64,000 nt of DNA from Streptomyces sp. NBC_01264 (GCF_026340675.1 NZ_JAPEOX010000001.1:1612001-1676000); one strand, 5' to 3'. Shown: positions 10,931 to 20,544, counted from the first letter of the stretch. Translations and numbers: made by a program. Notes: generated by a model not told the origin, from the sequence alone.

Positions 10931-13330
10931 TCAGTCCGGTGGCAGGCGGAACAGATGCTCGTCGCCGGCCGCCACCACGACGGCCTGCCCCCCGGGCAGC
11001 ATGAGGGCCAGGGGACTTTGGCAGGATTCCGGCACGGTGATGCCGAACCTCCCGGGGAGCAGGCGTACGCGGACACCGCGGTGTCCCCGGTGGCAGAGCG
11101 TGAAGGAGACGGGCTCGATCTCCCGCAGGGGGACGGGATCGACGTACAGGCCTTCGGGGCCGGCCTCCAGGCCCGTGACGCCGCGCTCCGCGAGGTCAAG
11201 GGTGCCGGCCATGGCGCCGAGGTGGATTCCCTCGCCGGTGGTGCCCCCCTGGATGTCCGTGACATCGCCGAGGAGTGCCTCCTCGCAGTACTTCCAGGCG
11301 TCCGGGTCCTTCTGGCGGGCCAGCACCCAGCCGTGGACGAGGCTGCTGAGCGTCGATCCGTGGCTGGTGCGCTGCAGGTAGTACGCTACGGTCGCCCGCC
11401 ACACCGCGTCGTCGAGCCGGTAGCCGAGCCGGGCGAAGAGGGCGTACAGCTCGGCGGGCCGGAAGAGGTAGCCGAGCATGACCACGTCGGCCTGCTTCGA
11501 CGCCTGGTAGCGGTTGACCGTATCCCCCTCGGCTTCCAGGATCCGGTCGAGCCGGCGGATGTCGCCGTACCGGGCGCGGTAGGCCGCCCAGTCCAGCTCG
11601 GCCAGGTCTCCGTATCCCTCGAACTGGCTGATGACGCCCCGGTGGAACGGGACGTACAGGCGACGGGACACCTCTTCCCAGTGCACGAGCGCACCGCGGT
11701 CCAGGGCGAGCCATTCGGTCAGCTCCGTCCGGCGGGCCGGGGGCAGCTCGTCGAGCAGTTCGAGCCCCTGCTGGATCACCCAGGCGGCCATGACGTTGGT
11801 GTACGCGTTGTCGTCGATTCCGGGTTCCGCGGCCTCCGGATAGGCGTCGTGGTACTCGTCCGGGCCCAGCACGCCGCAGACGCGGAACCGCCCCCGTTCC
11901 GAGTCGTAGACGGCGGCTCCGGCCCAGAAGCTCGCGATCTCCAGCAGGAGTTCCGCGCCCGGGCCGTGCAGGAAGCCGGTGTCCCCGGTGGCCCGCCCGT
12001 ACCGGCAGACGTTCAGGGCCATGGCGGAGCCGACGTGGCGCTGGAGGTGCGAGTGGTCGGGGAGCCAACGGCCCGAGCGGGGGTTGAGGTGCAGGGCCTG
12101 ACTCTCCTCTTGTCCCGAACTTCCGCTCTGCCAGGGGAACATGGCCCCGATCTGACCGGCTTGCCGGGCAGCGTCGCGGGCGGCCGGAAGGCGTCGGTGG
12201 CGGTACATGAGCAGGGCCCGCGCGACTTCGGGGAAGTGCAGGGTGATGTAGGGCAGGACGAAGAGTTCGTCCCAGAAGACGTGCCCCCGGTAGGCCTCGC
12301 CGTGCAGCCCCCGCGCGGGGACGCCGACGTCCAGCTCGGCGGTGTGCGGGGAGAGCGTCTGGAGCACGTGGAAGGCATGGAGGCGCAGGATCCGGCCCGT
12401 CTCCCCCGAGACGGTCAACTCCCCTTGTTCCCAAAGTCGTTCCCAGGCCGAGTGCTGTGACGTGAGCAGCTCCGGGAATCCGGGGGCCCGCGAAGCGTGC
12501 TCGATCGCGCGCGGCAGGAGGTCTCCGTTCGGCCGGTCGAGGGATGTGTACAGGGCCGCGGTCTTCACCACCGTCGCGGATCGCCGGGGAGCCACGGGCA
12601 GTCTGAACGTCTGCACCGTCCCGGCCGCGGTGGAACTCGTCATGGTGGCCGCTCGGGGTCGGGTGACCGTCTTTACGGCAAGGGCGATTTCGGTGAGGGC
12701 GGAGGTGGTACGGCAGGCGATCCATACGACGCCGTGCGGTGCGAAGCCCGTCCGGTGGTCGGTGAGGTGGCGGCCGTCGAGCCCGCCGTAGCGTTCCACC
12801 CCCGCGTTGACGACGTCCCCGTCGAGCGCTGATTCCACTTCGACCTGACCGCTCCAGCCGTACGCGTGGAAGGTGGTTCGCTGGGCCGCGAGGTAGGGGT
12901 CCCCCATGTGCACGAGGCGGACGTGAGTGACGCCGAGGCGGCGGCCGTGGCCGCTCTGGAACAGCATGTGCCGGGTGAGCGTTCCCCGGCGCAGATCGAG
13001 CACCACCTTGTGGTGCAGCAGGCCGGGGTCGTCGGGAGTCAGCCAGTCGCCCGGGCGTCCGTCGTCGGTGATGCAGCGGTAGCGCAGTGCCGTCCAGTTG
13101 GGCAGGTTGACCATGTCCTCGTTGTCTACCTGCTGGCCGGCCACGTGGGAGGTGAGCCGGTTGGAGCAGCCGGCGGCGTAGGTGGCGGGATAGTGCACGG
13201 GGCCCGCCGGGGTCTCGGGGGCCGCACCACGCGTGGCGAACCTGCCGTTGCCCAGCGTGCACAGGGCTTCGACGAGTCGCTCCGCCTTGGGGTCGTAGTG
13301 GCCGTACTCCCACGTCCACGAGGCGGTCAC
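10931..13330 (-). CDS. glycoside hydrolase family 65 disaccharide phosphorylase
   Basis: 799 aa, the usual GH65 size. The N-terminal sandwich domain has LCTLGNGRFATRGAAPE; the (alpha/alpha)6 barrel has HVFWDELFVLPY and the catalytic acid segment GVLGPDEYHD (Glu near residue 492). The C-terminal part has the GEGIHLGAMAGT phosphate-site motif. GH65 enzymes phosphorolyse maltose, trehalose, kojibiose or similar to beta-glucose-1-phosphate. The overlapping upstream gene is a beta-phosphoglucomutase, which would convert that product to glucose-6-phosphate. Which disaccharide is used cannot be read from motifs; trehalose or maltose is plausible. The GTG at 13330 overlaps the upstream stop (GTGA). 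Confidence 0.93.
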   Translation of the reverse strand: MTASWTWEYGHYDPKAERLVEALCTLGNGRFATRGAAPETPAGPVHYPATYAAGCSNRLTSHVAGQQVDNEDMVNLPNWTALRYRCITDDGRPGDWLTPDDPGLLHHKVVLDLRRGTLTRHMLFQSGHGRRLGVTHVRLVHMGDPYLAAQRTTFHAYGWSGQVEVESALDGDVVNAGVERYGGLDGRHLTDHRTGFAPHGVVWIACRTTSALTEIALAVKTVTRPRAATMTSSTAAGTVQTFRLPVAPRRSATVVKTAALYTSLDRPNGDLLPRAIEHASRAPGFPELLTSQHSAWERLWEQGELTVSGETGRILRLHAFHVLQTLSPHTAELDVGVPARGLHGEAYRGHVFWDELFVLPYITLHFPEVARALLMYRHRRLPAARDAARQAGQIGAMFPWQSGSSGQEESQALHLNPRSGRWLPDHSHLQRHVGSAMALNVCRYGRATGDTGFLHGPGAELLLEIASFWAGAAVYDSERGRFRVCGVLGPDEYHDAYPEAAEPGIDDNAYTNVMAAWVIQQGLELLDELPPARRTELTEWLALDRGALVHWEEVSRRLYVPFHRGVISQFEGYGDLAELDWAAYRARYGDIRRLDRILEAEGDTVNRYQASKQADVVMLGYLFRPAELYALFARLGYRLDDAVWRATVAYYLQRTSHGSTLSSLVHGWVLARQKDPDAWKYCEEALLGDVTDIQGGTTGEGIHLGAMAGTLDLAERGVTGLEAGPEGLYVDPVPLREIEPVSFTLCHRGHRGVRVRLLPGRFGITVPESCQSPLALMLPGGQAVVVAAGDEHLFRLPPD

Positions 13331-14082
13331 GGTCCGGCCCCGCAGACGGTGTCGGCGACGGCGTGGAGTTCGGCGGCGACCAGGTCCGCCCCTCGTTCCC
13401 GTAGTGCCCGCGCGGTGGCGGGGCTCGTCGTCCGGTCGAGGCCGACGACGAGGCCGAAGCGGCCGCGCCGACCGGCTTCGACGCCCGCGAGGGCGTCTTC
13501 CACCACCGCGCAGCTGGCGGGGGCTATCCCGAGGCGTACGGCCGCTTCGAGGAACAGGGCGGGGTCGGGCTTGCCCGCGAGCCCCAGTTCGGCGGCGTCC
13601 GTACCGTCCACCACCGCGTCGAAGTAGTCCAGGAGGGAGGCTGCTCCGAGAAGCGGCCGGGCGTGCCGGGAGGCCGATACGGCGGCGCAGCACACTCCGT
13701 GCGCCCGCAGCCGGGAGAGCGCCGGAGCGACGTCGGCGAAGGCCTCCACGGCCCCCGCTTCCAGCGTCCGTACGAACGCCGCCTCCTTGCGCGCGGCGAC
13801 CGCCCAGACCGTGTCGTCGCCCGGTGCGCTGTCGGGAGTGCCGGCCGGCAGGTCGATGCCACGGGAGCTCAAGAAGGATTCCGCCCCGTCCAGCCGGGGC
13901 TTGCCGTCCACCCACCGGCGGTACTCACGGTCCGCGTCGAAGGGAGGCTGCCGGCCGTTCCCGGACGCGGCCCAGGCGTCCAGGCAACTGTCGAAGGCGG
14001 TCTTCCAAGCCGCGGCGTGCCGCCGTGCCGAGTCGAGCAGTACTCCGTCGGTGTCGAAGACGACGGCATCCGGGGCGCTCAC
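13327..14082 (-). CDS. HAD-family beta-phosphoglucomutase
   Basis: 251 aa. The HAD motif I is VVFDTDGVLLDS (Asp10 and Asp12), with a cap region containing the RRWVDGKPRLDG segment typical of beta-phosphoglucomutase. Motif II is CAAVSASRHA, motif III LAGKPDPALFLEAA, motif IV CAVVEDALAGVEAG. Known bacterial beta-phosphoglucomutases pair with GH65 phosphorylases, as here. The GTG start at 14082 overlaps the stop of the HTH/PNPOx gene, and its stop overlaps the GH65 start, giving a tightly coupled three-gene operon. Confidence 0.9.
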   Translation of the reverse strand: MSAPDAVVFDTDGVLLDSARRHAAAWKTAFDSCLDAWAASGNGRQPPFDADREYRRWVDGKPRLDGAESFLSSRGIDLPAGTPDSAPGDDTVWAVAARKEAAFVRTLEAGAVEAFADVAPALSRLRAHGVCCAAVSASRHARPLLGAASLLDYFDAVVDGTDAAELGLAGKPDPALFLEAAVRLGIAPASCAVVEDALAGVEAGRRGRFGLVVGLDRTTSPATARALRERGADLVAAELHAVADTVCGAGP

Positions 14083-14759
14083 CCGGATCCCACGCGCCGG
14101 CCGGAGACCCGGGTCGGGGCCACGGTCATCCAGTGCGTACGGGGTCCGCCGGCCCAGGGGAGCGAGCGGGCTACGGAGTACAGGTGGCTGACGCGTTCCC
14201 CGTCCGTGATGCCGGACAGCTCGCCGACGGCCATGACGCTCCAGCCCTCTCGCATCGCGTCGTCGATGTGGTCCACCTCGAAGGCGACCTCGGTGCCGGA
14301 TGCCTCGGCGAGGCGCGAGTCGGCCGCCGTTCGGAACGCGATCTCGGCCCCGACAACGACGTAGTTGACGGGAAAGACGGCAAGCCCTTCCATCCCGGAG
14401 AAGCCCACCCGGCCGATGCCGTGGGTGGAGAGCAGCCGGTGGCACTCGGCCTCGCTCAGCACCGTCGAGGCGGAACCGCGCATCGAGGTCCCCATGCCGG
14501 GAGGACTGTCCGTCGTTCTCCCGGTCAGCTCCCCAACGGTGGTCTCCAGACCATCCGCGAGACCCACGAGCATGCCCATGCTCGGCGCTGCCGCCCGTTC
14601 TTCCACGTAGGCGATGTACGACGCGGCGGCCCCACAGCGCTCTCCTAGTTCCTCACGCGTGATTCCCAGCTCTTCGCGTCGGGCCGTCACGCGTCGCCCG
14701 AGGTCACCCCGGGCAGCCGGAACCTTGATCGGGGACGCGTCTGCCGTGGTCTCTCCCAT
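14079..14759 (-). CDS. HTH plus pyridoxamine-5'-phosphate-oxidase-fold protein
   Basis: 226 aa. Residues about 15-75 form an XRE-type helix-turn-helix (LGRRVTARREELGITREELG). Residues about 90-226 form a split-barrel PNPOx-like domain (GRVGFSGMEGLAVFPVNYVV, then EVDHIDDAMREGWSVMAVG). Such fusions bind FMN, F420 or heme in related proteins; the DNA-binding role is inferred. Start ATG at 14759, with AAGGG upstream. It is the first gene of the operon with beta-phosphoglucomutase and GH65, with two strong dormancy palindromes 96-130 bp upstream. Confidence 0.85.
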   Translation of the reverse strand: MGETTADASPIKVPAARGDLGRRVTARREELGITREELGERCGAAASYIAYVEERAAAPSMGMLVGLADGLETTVGELTGRTTDSPPGMGTSMRGSASTVLSEAECHRLLSTHGIGRVGFSGMEGLAVFPVNYVVVGAEIAFRTAADSRLAEASGTEVAFEVDHIDDAMREGWSVMAVGELSGITDGERVSHLYSVARSLPWAGGPRTHWMTVAPTRVSGRRVGSG

Positions 14760-14854
14760 GATCGTCACACCCTTGCGGTTCTTAGCCGGTACAGGAACTT
14801 CGGCGACGCACAGGTCGTCACCCTCAGGTTGTACCCGCCACCGGTGCACGCACA

Positions 14855-14889
14855 GGGCCGGACGGTCCCCTACCGGGGCCGGTCGGACC
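14855..14889. promoter_or_regulatory. tandem dormancy-type palindromes, HTH-PNPOx/GH65 operon
   Basis: GGGCCGGACGGTCC (14855-14868) and GGGCCGGTCGGACC (14876-14889), centres 21 bp apart. The first 14-mer recurs exactly at 28848-28861. Confidence 0.65.
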
Positions 14890-14996
14890 CATGCGGGGCC
14901 GCGGCCGTCCGGGCCCGGTGCGGCGGCGCCGCACCGAGGGGCACGAGTACGCGTTCGGGCTGCTGCTCGCCAGCCCGTGCCCGGGTTCGGCCACGT

Positions 14997-15080
14997 CTAG
15001 GCCGTCTCTTTCGGATCTTGCCGGGCCCGCGACGCCTGGCGCCGCGGGCTCGGCCGACAAGATCCGAAAGAGACGGGCTA
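14997..15080. repeat. MITE-like palindrome, copy 1 (invaded by the IS at its right end)
   Basis: Arms CCGTCTCTTTCGGATCTTG (15002-15020) and its reverse complement (15058-15076) flank a GC-rich loop. The left flank is CTAG and the right end is ...GGGCTA. The same arms recur at 36824-36890. The IS5-family element starts directly after the terminal TA at 15079-15080. No ORF is inside. It could be a nonautonomous IS derivative or a transcription terminator. Confidence 0.75.
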
Positions 15081-15970
15081 GGGCGTGTCCGCAATGTCAG
15101 TTGGGGAGCCATAGCCGTAGGCAGGCAAGGGTGACCAGGGCTTTGTAGTGGCGGGCTCGTTTGTCGTAGCGGGTGGCGAGGGCCTTGTTCTGCTTGAGCC
15201 GGTTGAAGCAGCGTTCGACGACGTTGCGGCGCCGGTAGACCGCACGGTCGAAACGGCACAGGCTCTCGCCGCGCCGCATACGCCCGCTGATCTGGTCGAC
15301 GCGCTCGGGGATCGTGCAGGCGATGCCGCGTCGCCGCAGGTAGGAGCGGATCTTGCGGGACGAGTAGCCCTTGTCGCCGACCACCCGCTCCGGCCGGGTG
15401 CGGGGCCGGCCGGGCCCGCACCGTTTGATGCGGATGCGGGCCATGACCAGCTCGAACTGCGTGCAGTCGTTCACGTTCCCGCCGGTGATCGTGAACGCGA
15501 GAGGCCGGCCCTGCCCGTCGCAGGAGAGGTGGATTTTCGTGCTCAGTCCGCCGCGGGAGCGTCCGAGTGCTTCGCCGGTCCAGGGCCCCCTTTTCGGGCC
15601 CCGGCTGCGTGCTGGTGAGCTCGCACGATCGTCGAGTCGACGCAGACGATCGTCCAGTCGACCTCGCCGATCGCATCCGCGTGCTGCTGGACGTGGGCCA
15701 GGAGCCGGTCCCAGGTTCCGTCGGCTGACCAGCGGCGGAACCGTTCATAGACCGTCTTCCACGGCCCATACCGTTCCGGCAGATCCCGCCAGGCCGCACC
15801 CGTGGACAGCTTCCACAGGATCCCGTTGAGGACCTGACGCCGGTCTCGCACCGGACGACCCATCCGGGGCGGAGCCAGCAACGGCCCGATGACATCCCAG
15901 GCCTGATCAGTCAGTTCATGACCTCGCACCACGAACGGAGTAACGACCGATCGACATTGCGGACACGCCC
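15081..15970 (-). mobile_element. IS5-family insertion sequence
   Basis: Perfect 18-bp terminal inverted repeats: GGGCGTGTCCGCAATGTC at 15081-15098 and its complement at 15953-15970. TA directly flanks both ends (15079-15080 and 15971-15972), consistent with a TA target duplication as in IS427-group IS5 elements. The element is 890 bp and contains one transposase in two frames. It appears intact and therefore recent. The target is the end of the CTAG-flanked palindrome. Confidence 0.9.
15097..15932 (-). CDS. IS5-family transposase, two frames joined by -1 frameshift
   Basis: The upstream frame (start GTG about 15932, stop 15543) encodes ELTDQAWDVIGPLLAPPRMG, the DUF4096-like N-terminus and the first DDE aspartate region (WTIVCVDSTIVRAHQH). 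The downstream frame (stop 15097) encodes VVGDKGYSSRKIRSYLRRRG and NVVERCFNRLKQNKALATRY with the last acidic residue. The two frames differ by -1, and an A4G5 run around 15585-15595 just before the first stop is a plausible slip site, as used by many IS5 elements. Joined, it would be about 278 aa. The frameshift is inferred. Confidence 0.88.
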
Positions 15971-16041
15971 TAGGCGTCCTGGACTGCTGACCGAGGCCGC
16001 TCAAACTCCGACCGGGGCCGTCATGTGCGCTGTGGCCCCCT

Positions 16042-16509
16042 TCACCGTGCCGAGGACCCGCCGTCGCTGTCCACTTCGGGAACCAGCCGGCTGTGGAGTT
16101 CCGTGGTCATCGCGTGGATGGCACGGGTCAGTTCCGTATTGGTCTTGAGCTCCAGCTCCTGCTCGACGAAGTCGTGGTCGGCCTTCTCCTGCTGGAACAC
16201 AGCCTGCCGGTTCTGGCCGATCATCACGAAGGTCGACAGGAAGATCGCCTCCAGGGAGACGACGAGGGTCAGCATCGGCCAGGGATTGGCCTCCACGAAC
16301 ACCATCCAGAAGGCGAAGCCGATCGCGTGGAGGTAGACGAACGGCATGGAGCCGGCGAATTTCGTGATCGCGTCGGCGACGCGCAGCTGGACATCGGCCG
16401 CCCGGTTCGTACGGTGTGCGACGACAACGGGATGATGCCGCGCCTCGGCTTCGGCCTCGGCCTGGGGTCCCTTCACCTGCCTGCCTCCTCGGGACGAGCA
16501 CCCTGACAC
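16042..16509 (-). CDS. DUF1003 membrane protein
   Basis: 155 aa. The DUF1003 core is clear: VADAITKFAGSMPFVYLHAI, GFAFWMVFVEANPWPMLTLV, then SLEAIFLSTFVMIGQNRQA and a charged, probably coiled tail. Two membrane helices are predicted (about 55-75 and 85-105). The function of the family is unknown. Dormancy-type palindromes lie 133-168 bp upstream of the ATG at 16509, so it is likely co-regulated with the island. Confidence 0.82.
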   Translation of the reverse strand: MSGCSSRGGRQVKGPQAEAEAEARHHPVVVAHRTNRAADVQLRVADAITKFAGSMPFVYLHAIGFAFWMVFVEANPWPMLTLVVSLEAIFLSTFVMIGQNRQAVFQQEKADHDFVEQELELKTNTELTRAIHAMTTELHSRLVPEVDSDGGSSAR

Positions 16510-16641
16510 GGTTCTGTGGCCCGCATCGTCTCAAACCGGCCGGCGTTCCCGACGTACCGCCAGGCCCCGCCCTGACGGCGCGGACATGCCCCCGCAACGG
16601 CCCGACTGCCCACACTCCACGCCCGGCTGTTGTCGCAGAAG

Positions 16642-16677
16642 GGGCCGACCGGCCCCCATGCAGGGCCGTTCCTGCCC
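16642..16677. promoter_or_regulatory. tandem dormancy-type palindromes upstream of DUF1003
   Basis: GGGCCGACCGGCCC (16642-16655, perfect arms) and GGGCCGTTCCTGCCC (16663-16677), centres about 21.5 bp apart, upstream of the leftward DUF1003 gene. Confidence 0.65.
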
Positions 16678-16716
16678 TTCCCGCCCCCGGCCCCGCAGGA
16701 GCACGGTTCAAGCATC

Positions 16717-16730
16717 GGCTCGACCGGCCC
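16717..16730. promoter_or_regulatory. single dormancy-type box, possibly for phosphoketolase
   Basis: GGCTCGACCGGCCC matches 12 of 14 bases of the best box (GGGCCGACCGGCCC). It lies 27 bp left of the IS110 element. Without the insertion it would be about 150 bp from the phosphoketolase start, a normal distance in this island. Confidence 0.35.
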
Positions 16731-16756
16731 ATTCCCCGGACTGCGGTTCGAAGGAG

Positions 16757-18058
16757 TCTCAATGATGGAAGTCAAGCCGGATGCGTGACCGGCGGAGCGG
16801 AGGTGAACTCCCTCCCGTCACGCAGCAGTGTCCACAACACACTCGCCCGTCGTCGGGCCAGGGCGATGACGGCCTGGACGTGCTTGCAGCCCTCGGCGCG
16901 CTTCTTGAGGTAGAAGTTCCGGTTCGGGCCGTCGCGGATGATGCTGGTCTGCGCGGACATGTAGAACACCCGCCGCAGTCGGCGGCTGTAGCGCTTGGGC
17001 CGATGCAGGTTGCCCGTCCGGCGGCCGGAGTCCCGGGGGACGGGTACCAGCCCGGCCGCCGAGGCCAGGTGACCGGCATCCGCGTAGGCGGTCAGGTCGC
17101 CCGCGGCGACGACGAGCTCGGCGCCGAGTATCGGGCCCATGCCGGGCATCGACTCGATGATCCCGGCCTGCGGATGGGTACGGAACGTCTCGCGGATCTG
17201 CTTGTCGACGCGCTTGAGTCGATCGTCCAGCGCCAGGATCTGCCCGGCCAGGTCGGCGCTGATCTGTCCTGCAACGTCCTCGCCGGGCAGCACCGTGTAC
17301 TGGGCTCCGGCCGCTTCCAGAGCGGTGGTTGCGACGGTGTCGGCGTTACGGACGCCGCGTTTGGCCAGCCATGCCGTGAGCCTGGTCTGCCCTCGCCTAC
17401 GCAGGGCGGCCGGGGTCTGGAAGCCGGTCAGCAGCACCAGTGCACCTCTGTGACTGCTGTAGTCGAAGGCCCGTTCCAGCGAGGGGAAGACACCGGTCAG
17501 CACATCGCGGAGCCGGTTGATCATGCGTACCCGGTCGGCCACCAGGTCCGAGCGGTGGGCGGTCAGCAGTGCAAGGTCGGCAGCGAGCTGGGCGGGGACC
17601 TCAATCGTGGCGAAGTCCCGCCGGTGGCGGGCGGTTTCGGCGATGACGTAGGCATCTCGGGCGTCCGTCTTGGTCTCGCCCCGGTAGGCCCCGGACATGC
17701 GGTTGACCGTGCGGCCGGGCACGTAGACGGTCTGCTGGCCATGGGCCGCGAGCAGGGCCAGCAGCAGCGCGGAGGACGTTCCGGAGATGTCCACCGCCCA
17801 GCGGACCTCGTCGGCAAGCTCCAGGATCCCGCCGAGTGCGGTCAGGATCGCCGACTCGTCATTGTCGATCTTTTTCGACCACAGGGTGCTGCCGGATTCG
17901 TCGACCACTGCTGCCCAGTGGTGTCCCTTGCCCGCGTCGATGCCGGCCCAGAGCCGGGCTCGTCGCTCGTTCATCTACCCCTCCTCGTTCCGCACGGCTT
18001 GCCGTCGGCCCGAGGGACACCCCGCTGTCATCTCCGTAATCAGCGACCGAAGCGCACA
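16757..18058 (-). mobile_element. IS110-family insertion sequence, boundaries inferred
   Basis: The transposase gene (16772-17974) is bracketed by a 7-bp direct repeat TCTCAAT at 16757-16763 and 18059-18065, which I take as the likely junctions. IS110 elements lack long terminal inverted repeats, as here. The non-coding stretch upstream of the transposase start (17975 rightwards) is where IS110 elements encode their bridge RNA; no structure was computed. The exact ends are uncertain by tens of bases. Confidence 0.7.
16772..17974 (-). CDS. IS110-family transposase (DEDD)
   Basis: 400 aa, full length for the family. The N-terminal DEDD catalytic domain begins WAGIDAGKGHHWAAVVDESG, with YRGETKTDARDAYVIAETA carrying further acidic residues. 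The C-terminal transposase_20 (IS116/IS110/IS902) domain has IIESMPGMGPILGAELVVAA and ASAAGLVPVPRDSGRRTGN with a Ser that is probably the nucleophile. No frameshift or stop is seen, so it may be active. It separates DUF1003 and its boxes from the phosphoketolase gene. Confidence 0.95.
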   Translation of the reverse strand: MNERRARLWAGIDAGKGHHWAAVVDESGSTLWSKKIDNDESAILTALGGILELADEVRWAVDISGTSSALLLALLAAHGQQTVYVPGRTVNRMSGAYRGETKTDARDAYVIAETARHRRDFATIEVPAQLAADLALLTAHRSDLVADRVRMINRLRDVLTGVFPSLERAFDYSSHRGALVLLTGFQTPAALRRRGQTRLTAWLAKRGVRNADTVATTALEAAGAQYTVLPGEDVAGQISADLAGQILALDDRLKRVDKQIRETFRTHPQAGIIESMPGMGPILGAELVVAAGDLTAYADAGHLASAAGLVPVPRDSGRRTGNLHRPKRYSRRLRRVFYMSAQTSIIRDGPNRNFYLKKRAEGCKHVQAVIALARRRASVLWTLLRDGREFTSAPPVTHPA

Positions 18059-18180
18059 TCTCAATCAGCAGCCAGGGCGCCCAAGAGAGCCGGGCGGCCA
18101 CTCCTTCGAAGCCACTGAAGGCAGAGCCTCATCAGCCACACCCGGCCCTCTCGGGCCGCCTAACAACTTACGGAGCACTC

Positions 18181-20544
18181 ATGACGACCACGTACCGGAT
18201 CACTGAGCTGGACGCGCATTGGCGTGCCGCGAACTATCTGACCGCCGGCCAGATCTACCTCCTGGACAACCCGCTGCTCGCCGAGCCGTTGCGGCCGGAG
18301 CACATCAAGCCTCGCCTGCTCGGCCACTGGGGCACCGCACCCGGCCTGAACCTCGTCCACACCCACCTGAACCGGGTGATCAAGGAGCGTTCGCTGGAGG
18401 CCCTGTGCGTCTGGGGACCCGGCCACGGCGGGGCGGCGGTCCTCGCAAACTCCTGGCTGGAGGGCACGTACACCGAGACCTACCCGGACCTCGGCCGCGA
18501 CACGGAAGGGATGCGCAAGCTGTTCCGCCAGTTCTCCTTCCCCGGCGGCGTGCCGAGCCACGTGGCGCCCGAGACGCCGGGCTCCGTCCACGAGGGCGGC
18601 GAGCTCGGCTACTCACTGGCCCACGCCTACGGGGCCGCCTTCGACCATCCCAGCCTGCTCGTCGCCTGCGTCATCGGTGACGGCGAGGCGGAGACGGGAC
18701 CGCTGGCCGCTTCCTGGCACTCCAACAAGTTCCTGGACCCGGTCCACGACGGCGCCGTCCTACCGATCCTCCACCTCAACGGATACAAGATCGCCAACCC
18801 GACCGTGCTGTCACGGATCCCCGAGGCCGAACTCGACGCGCTGCTGCGCGGCTACGGGCACGAGCCCCTCTACGTCTCCGGCAGCGACCCCGCACTCGTC
18901 CACCCGGCCATGGCCGGAGCCATGGACCAGGCCCTCGACCGCATCCACACCATCCAGAGCGAAGCACGGGCCGCAGGCACGGATCCGGGCGCCGAGCGCG
19001 CACGCTGGCCGATGATCGTCCTGAGGACCCCCAAGGGCTGGACGGGTCCCGCCGTCGTCGACGGGCAACCCGTCGAGGGCACCTGGCGCGCCCACCAGGT
19101 GCCGCTCGCCGAAGTCCGCGAGAACCCCGAACACCTGCGGCAGCTGGAAAGGTGGATGCGCTCCTACCGGCCCGAGGAGCTCTTCGCCGGCGACGGCCGT
19201 CCGGTGTCCGCCGTACTGGCCTGCGTACCGGAAGGCGAGCGGCGCCTGGGCGCGAGCCCGTACGCCAACGGCGGCCGGCTGCTGCGCTCGCTCCCCCTGC
19301 CCGGGCTCGACGCGTGGGCCGTCCCCGTGGAGAAGCCCGGAAGCACCCTGCACGAGCCCACCCGCGTGCTCGGCCGCTACCTCGCGCAGGTCATGGCGGC
19401 CACGGCGGGACGGCGGGACTTCCGGGTCGTAGGACCGGACGAAACGGCGAGCAACCATCTCGACGACCTGTACGCGGTGACGGGCAAGGCCTGGCAGGGC
19501 ATGACGGAACCCACCGACCAGCACCTCTCCCGCGACGGCCGGGTCATGGAGATCCTCTCCGAGCACGTGTGCCAGGGCTGGCTGGAGGGGTACCTCCTCA
19601 CGGGCCGCCACGGACTGTTCTCCACCTACGAGGCCTTCGCCCACATCGTGGACTCCATGGTCGGTCAGCACATCAAATGGCTCAAGAACGCCCGCGAGCT
19701 GAGCTGGCGCGCACCCATCGCCTCCCTCAACTACCTGCTCACCTCGCACGTCTGGCGCCAGGACAGCAACGGCTTCTCCCACCAGGACCCCGGCTTCGTC
19801 GACCACGTCCTCAACAAGAGCCCCGAGGTCGTACGGGTCTACCTGCCGCCGGACGCCAACACCCTCCTCGCCGTGGCCGATCACGCCCTGCGCAGCCGCG
19901 ACCGGGTCAACGTGATCGTCGCGGGCAAGCAGCCCTGCCACGACTGGCTGGCCATGGACGCGGCACGGGCACACGTCGCACGGGGCGCCGGAGTCTGGGC
20001 GTGGGCCGGGACCGACGACGGGACCCGCGCACCCGACGTCGTACTGGCCTGCGCTGGGGACGTGCCGACCCTGGAGGTCCTCGCAGCCGCGGCCCTGCTG
20101 CGTCAGCACCTCCCGGAGCTGGCCGTGCGCGTGGTCAACGTCGTCGACATCGCCCGACTCATGCCGCGGTCCGAGCACCCGCACGGCATGACGGACCCCG
20201 AGTACGACGCGCTCTTCACCACCGACAAGCCGGTGGTCTTCGCGTACCACGGCTATCCGTGGCTGATCCACCGCCTCGCCTACCGCCGGACCGGCCATCC
20301 GAACCTGCACGTGCGCGGCTACAGGGAGTCCGGCACCACCACCACCCCCTTCGACATGGTCGTGCGCAACGACCTCGACCGGTACCGGCTCGTCATGGAC
20401 GTCATCGACCGCGTCCCCGGCCTCGCCGGCCGCGCCGAAGGCCTGCGCCGGAGCATGTGCGACCAGCGGATCCGCCACCACGACTGGATCCGCTCCCACG
20501 GCACCGATCTCCCTGAGGTCGCCGACTGGTCCTGGCCTTACTGA
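18181..20544 (+). CDS. xfp: xylulose-5-phosphate/fructose-6-phosphate phosphoketolase
   Basis: 787 aa, normal size. Family hallmarks are present: [15 protein letters not shown], the TPP region [49 protein letters not shown], and the central GPDETASN. The C-terminal part has [18 protein letters not shown], with several TPP-active-site residues, and [13 protein letters not shown]. It cleaves xylulose-5-P or fructose-6-P with phosphate to acetyl-P plus a triose- or tetrose-P, allowing ATP formation through acetate kinase when respiration is limited. ATG with GGAG 8 bp upstream. The IS110 element ends about 120 bp upstream and may have changed its regulation. Confidence 0.96.
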   Translation: MTTTYRITELDAHWRAANYLTAGQIYLLDNPLLAEPLRPEHIKPRLLGHWGTAPGLNLVHTHLNRVIKERSLEALCVWGPGHGGAAVLANSWLEGTYTETYPDLGRDTEGMRKLFRQFSFPGGVPSHVAPETPGSVHEGGELGYSLAHAYGAAFDHPSLLVACVIGDGEAETGPLAASWHSNKFLDPVHDGAVLPILHLNGYKIANPTVLSRIPEAELDALLRGYGHEPLYVSGSDPALVHPAMAGAMDQALDRIHTIQSEARAAGTDPGAERARWPMIVLRTPKGWTGPAVVDGQPVEGTWRAHQVPLAEVRENPEHLRQLERWMRSYRPEELFAGDGRPVSAVLACVPEGERRLGASPYANGGRLLRSLPLPGLDAWAVPVEKPGSTLHEPTRVLGRYLAQVMAATAGRRDFRVVGPDETASNHLDDLYAVTGKAWQGMTEPTDQHLSRDGRVMEILSEHVCQGWLEGYLLTGRHGLFSTYEAFAHIVDSMVGQHIKWLKNARELSWRAPIASLNYLLTSHVWRQDSNGFSHQDPGFVDHVLNKSPEVVRVYLPPDANTLLAVADHALRSRDRVNVIVAGKQPCHDWLAMDAARAHVARGAGVWAWAGTDDGTRAPDVVLACAGDVPTLEVLAAAALLRQHLPELAVRVVNVVDIARLMPRSEHPHGMTDPEYDALFTTDKPVVFAYHGYPWLIHRLAYRRTGHPNLHVRGYRESGTTTTPFDMVVRNDLDRYRLVMDVIDRVPGLAGRAEGLRRSMCDQRIRHHDWIRSHGTDLPEVADWSWPY

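Noticed and set aside
10904..12460. Long rightward ORF of 518 codons opposite the GH65 gene
   Set aside because: Mirror frame of a clear GH65 gene; high GC keeps opposite frames open. The translation is repetitive G/R/V-rich without family motifs.
16001..16762. Leftward ORF of 253 codons covering DUF1003 in another frame
   Set aside because: The recognised DUF1003 protein is in the other frame; this one is Arg/Gly-rich without motifs.
18142..18162. GGCCCTCTCGGGCC before the phosphoketolase gene as a dormancy box
   Set aside because: The half-sites are in the inverted order (GGCCC...GGGCC) and there is no partner 21 bp away; it does not match the other boxes.
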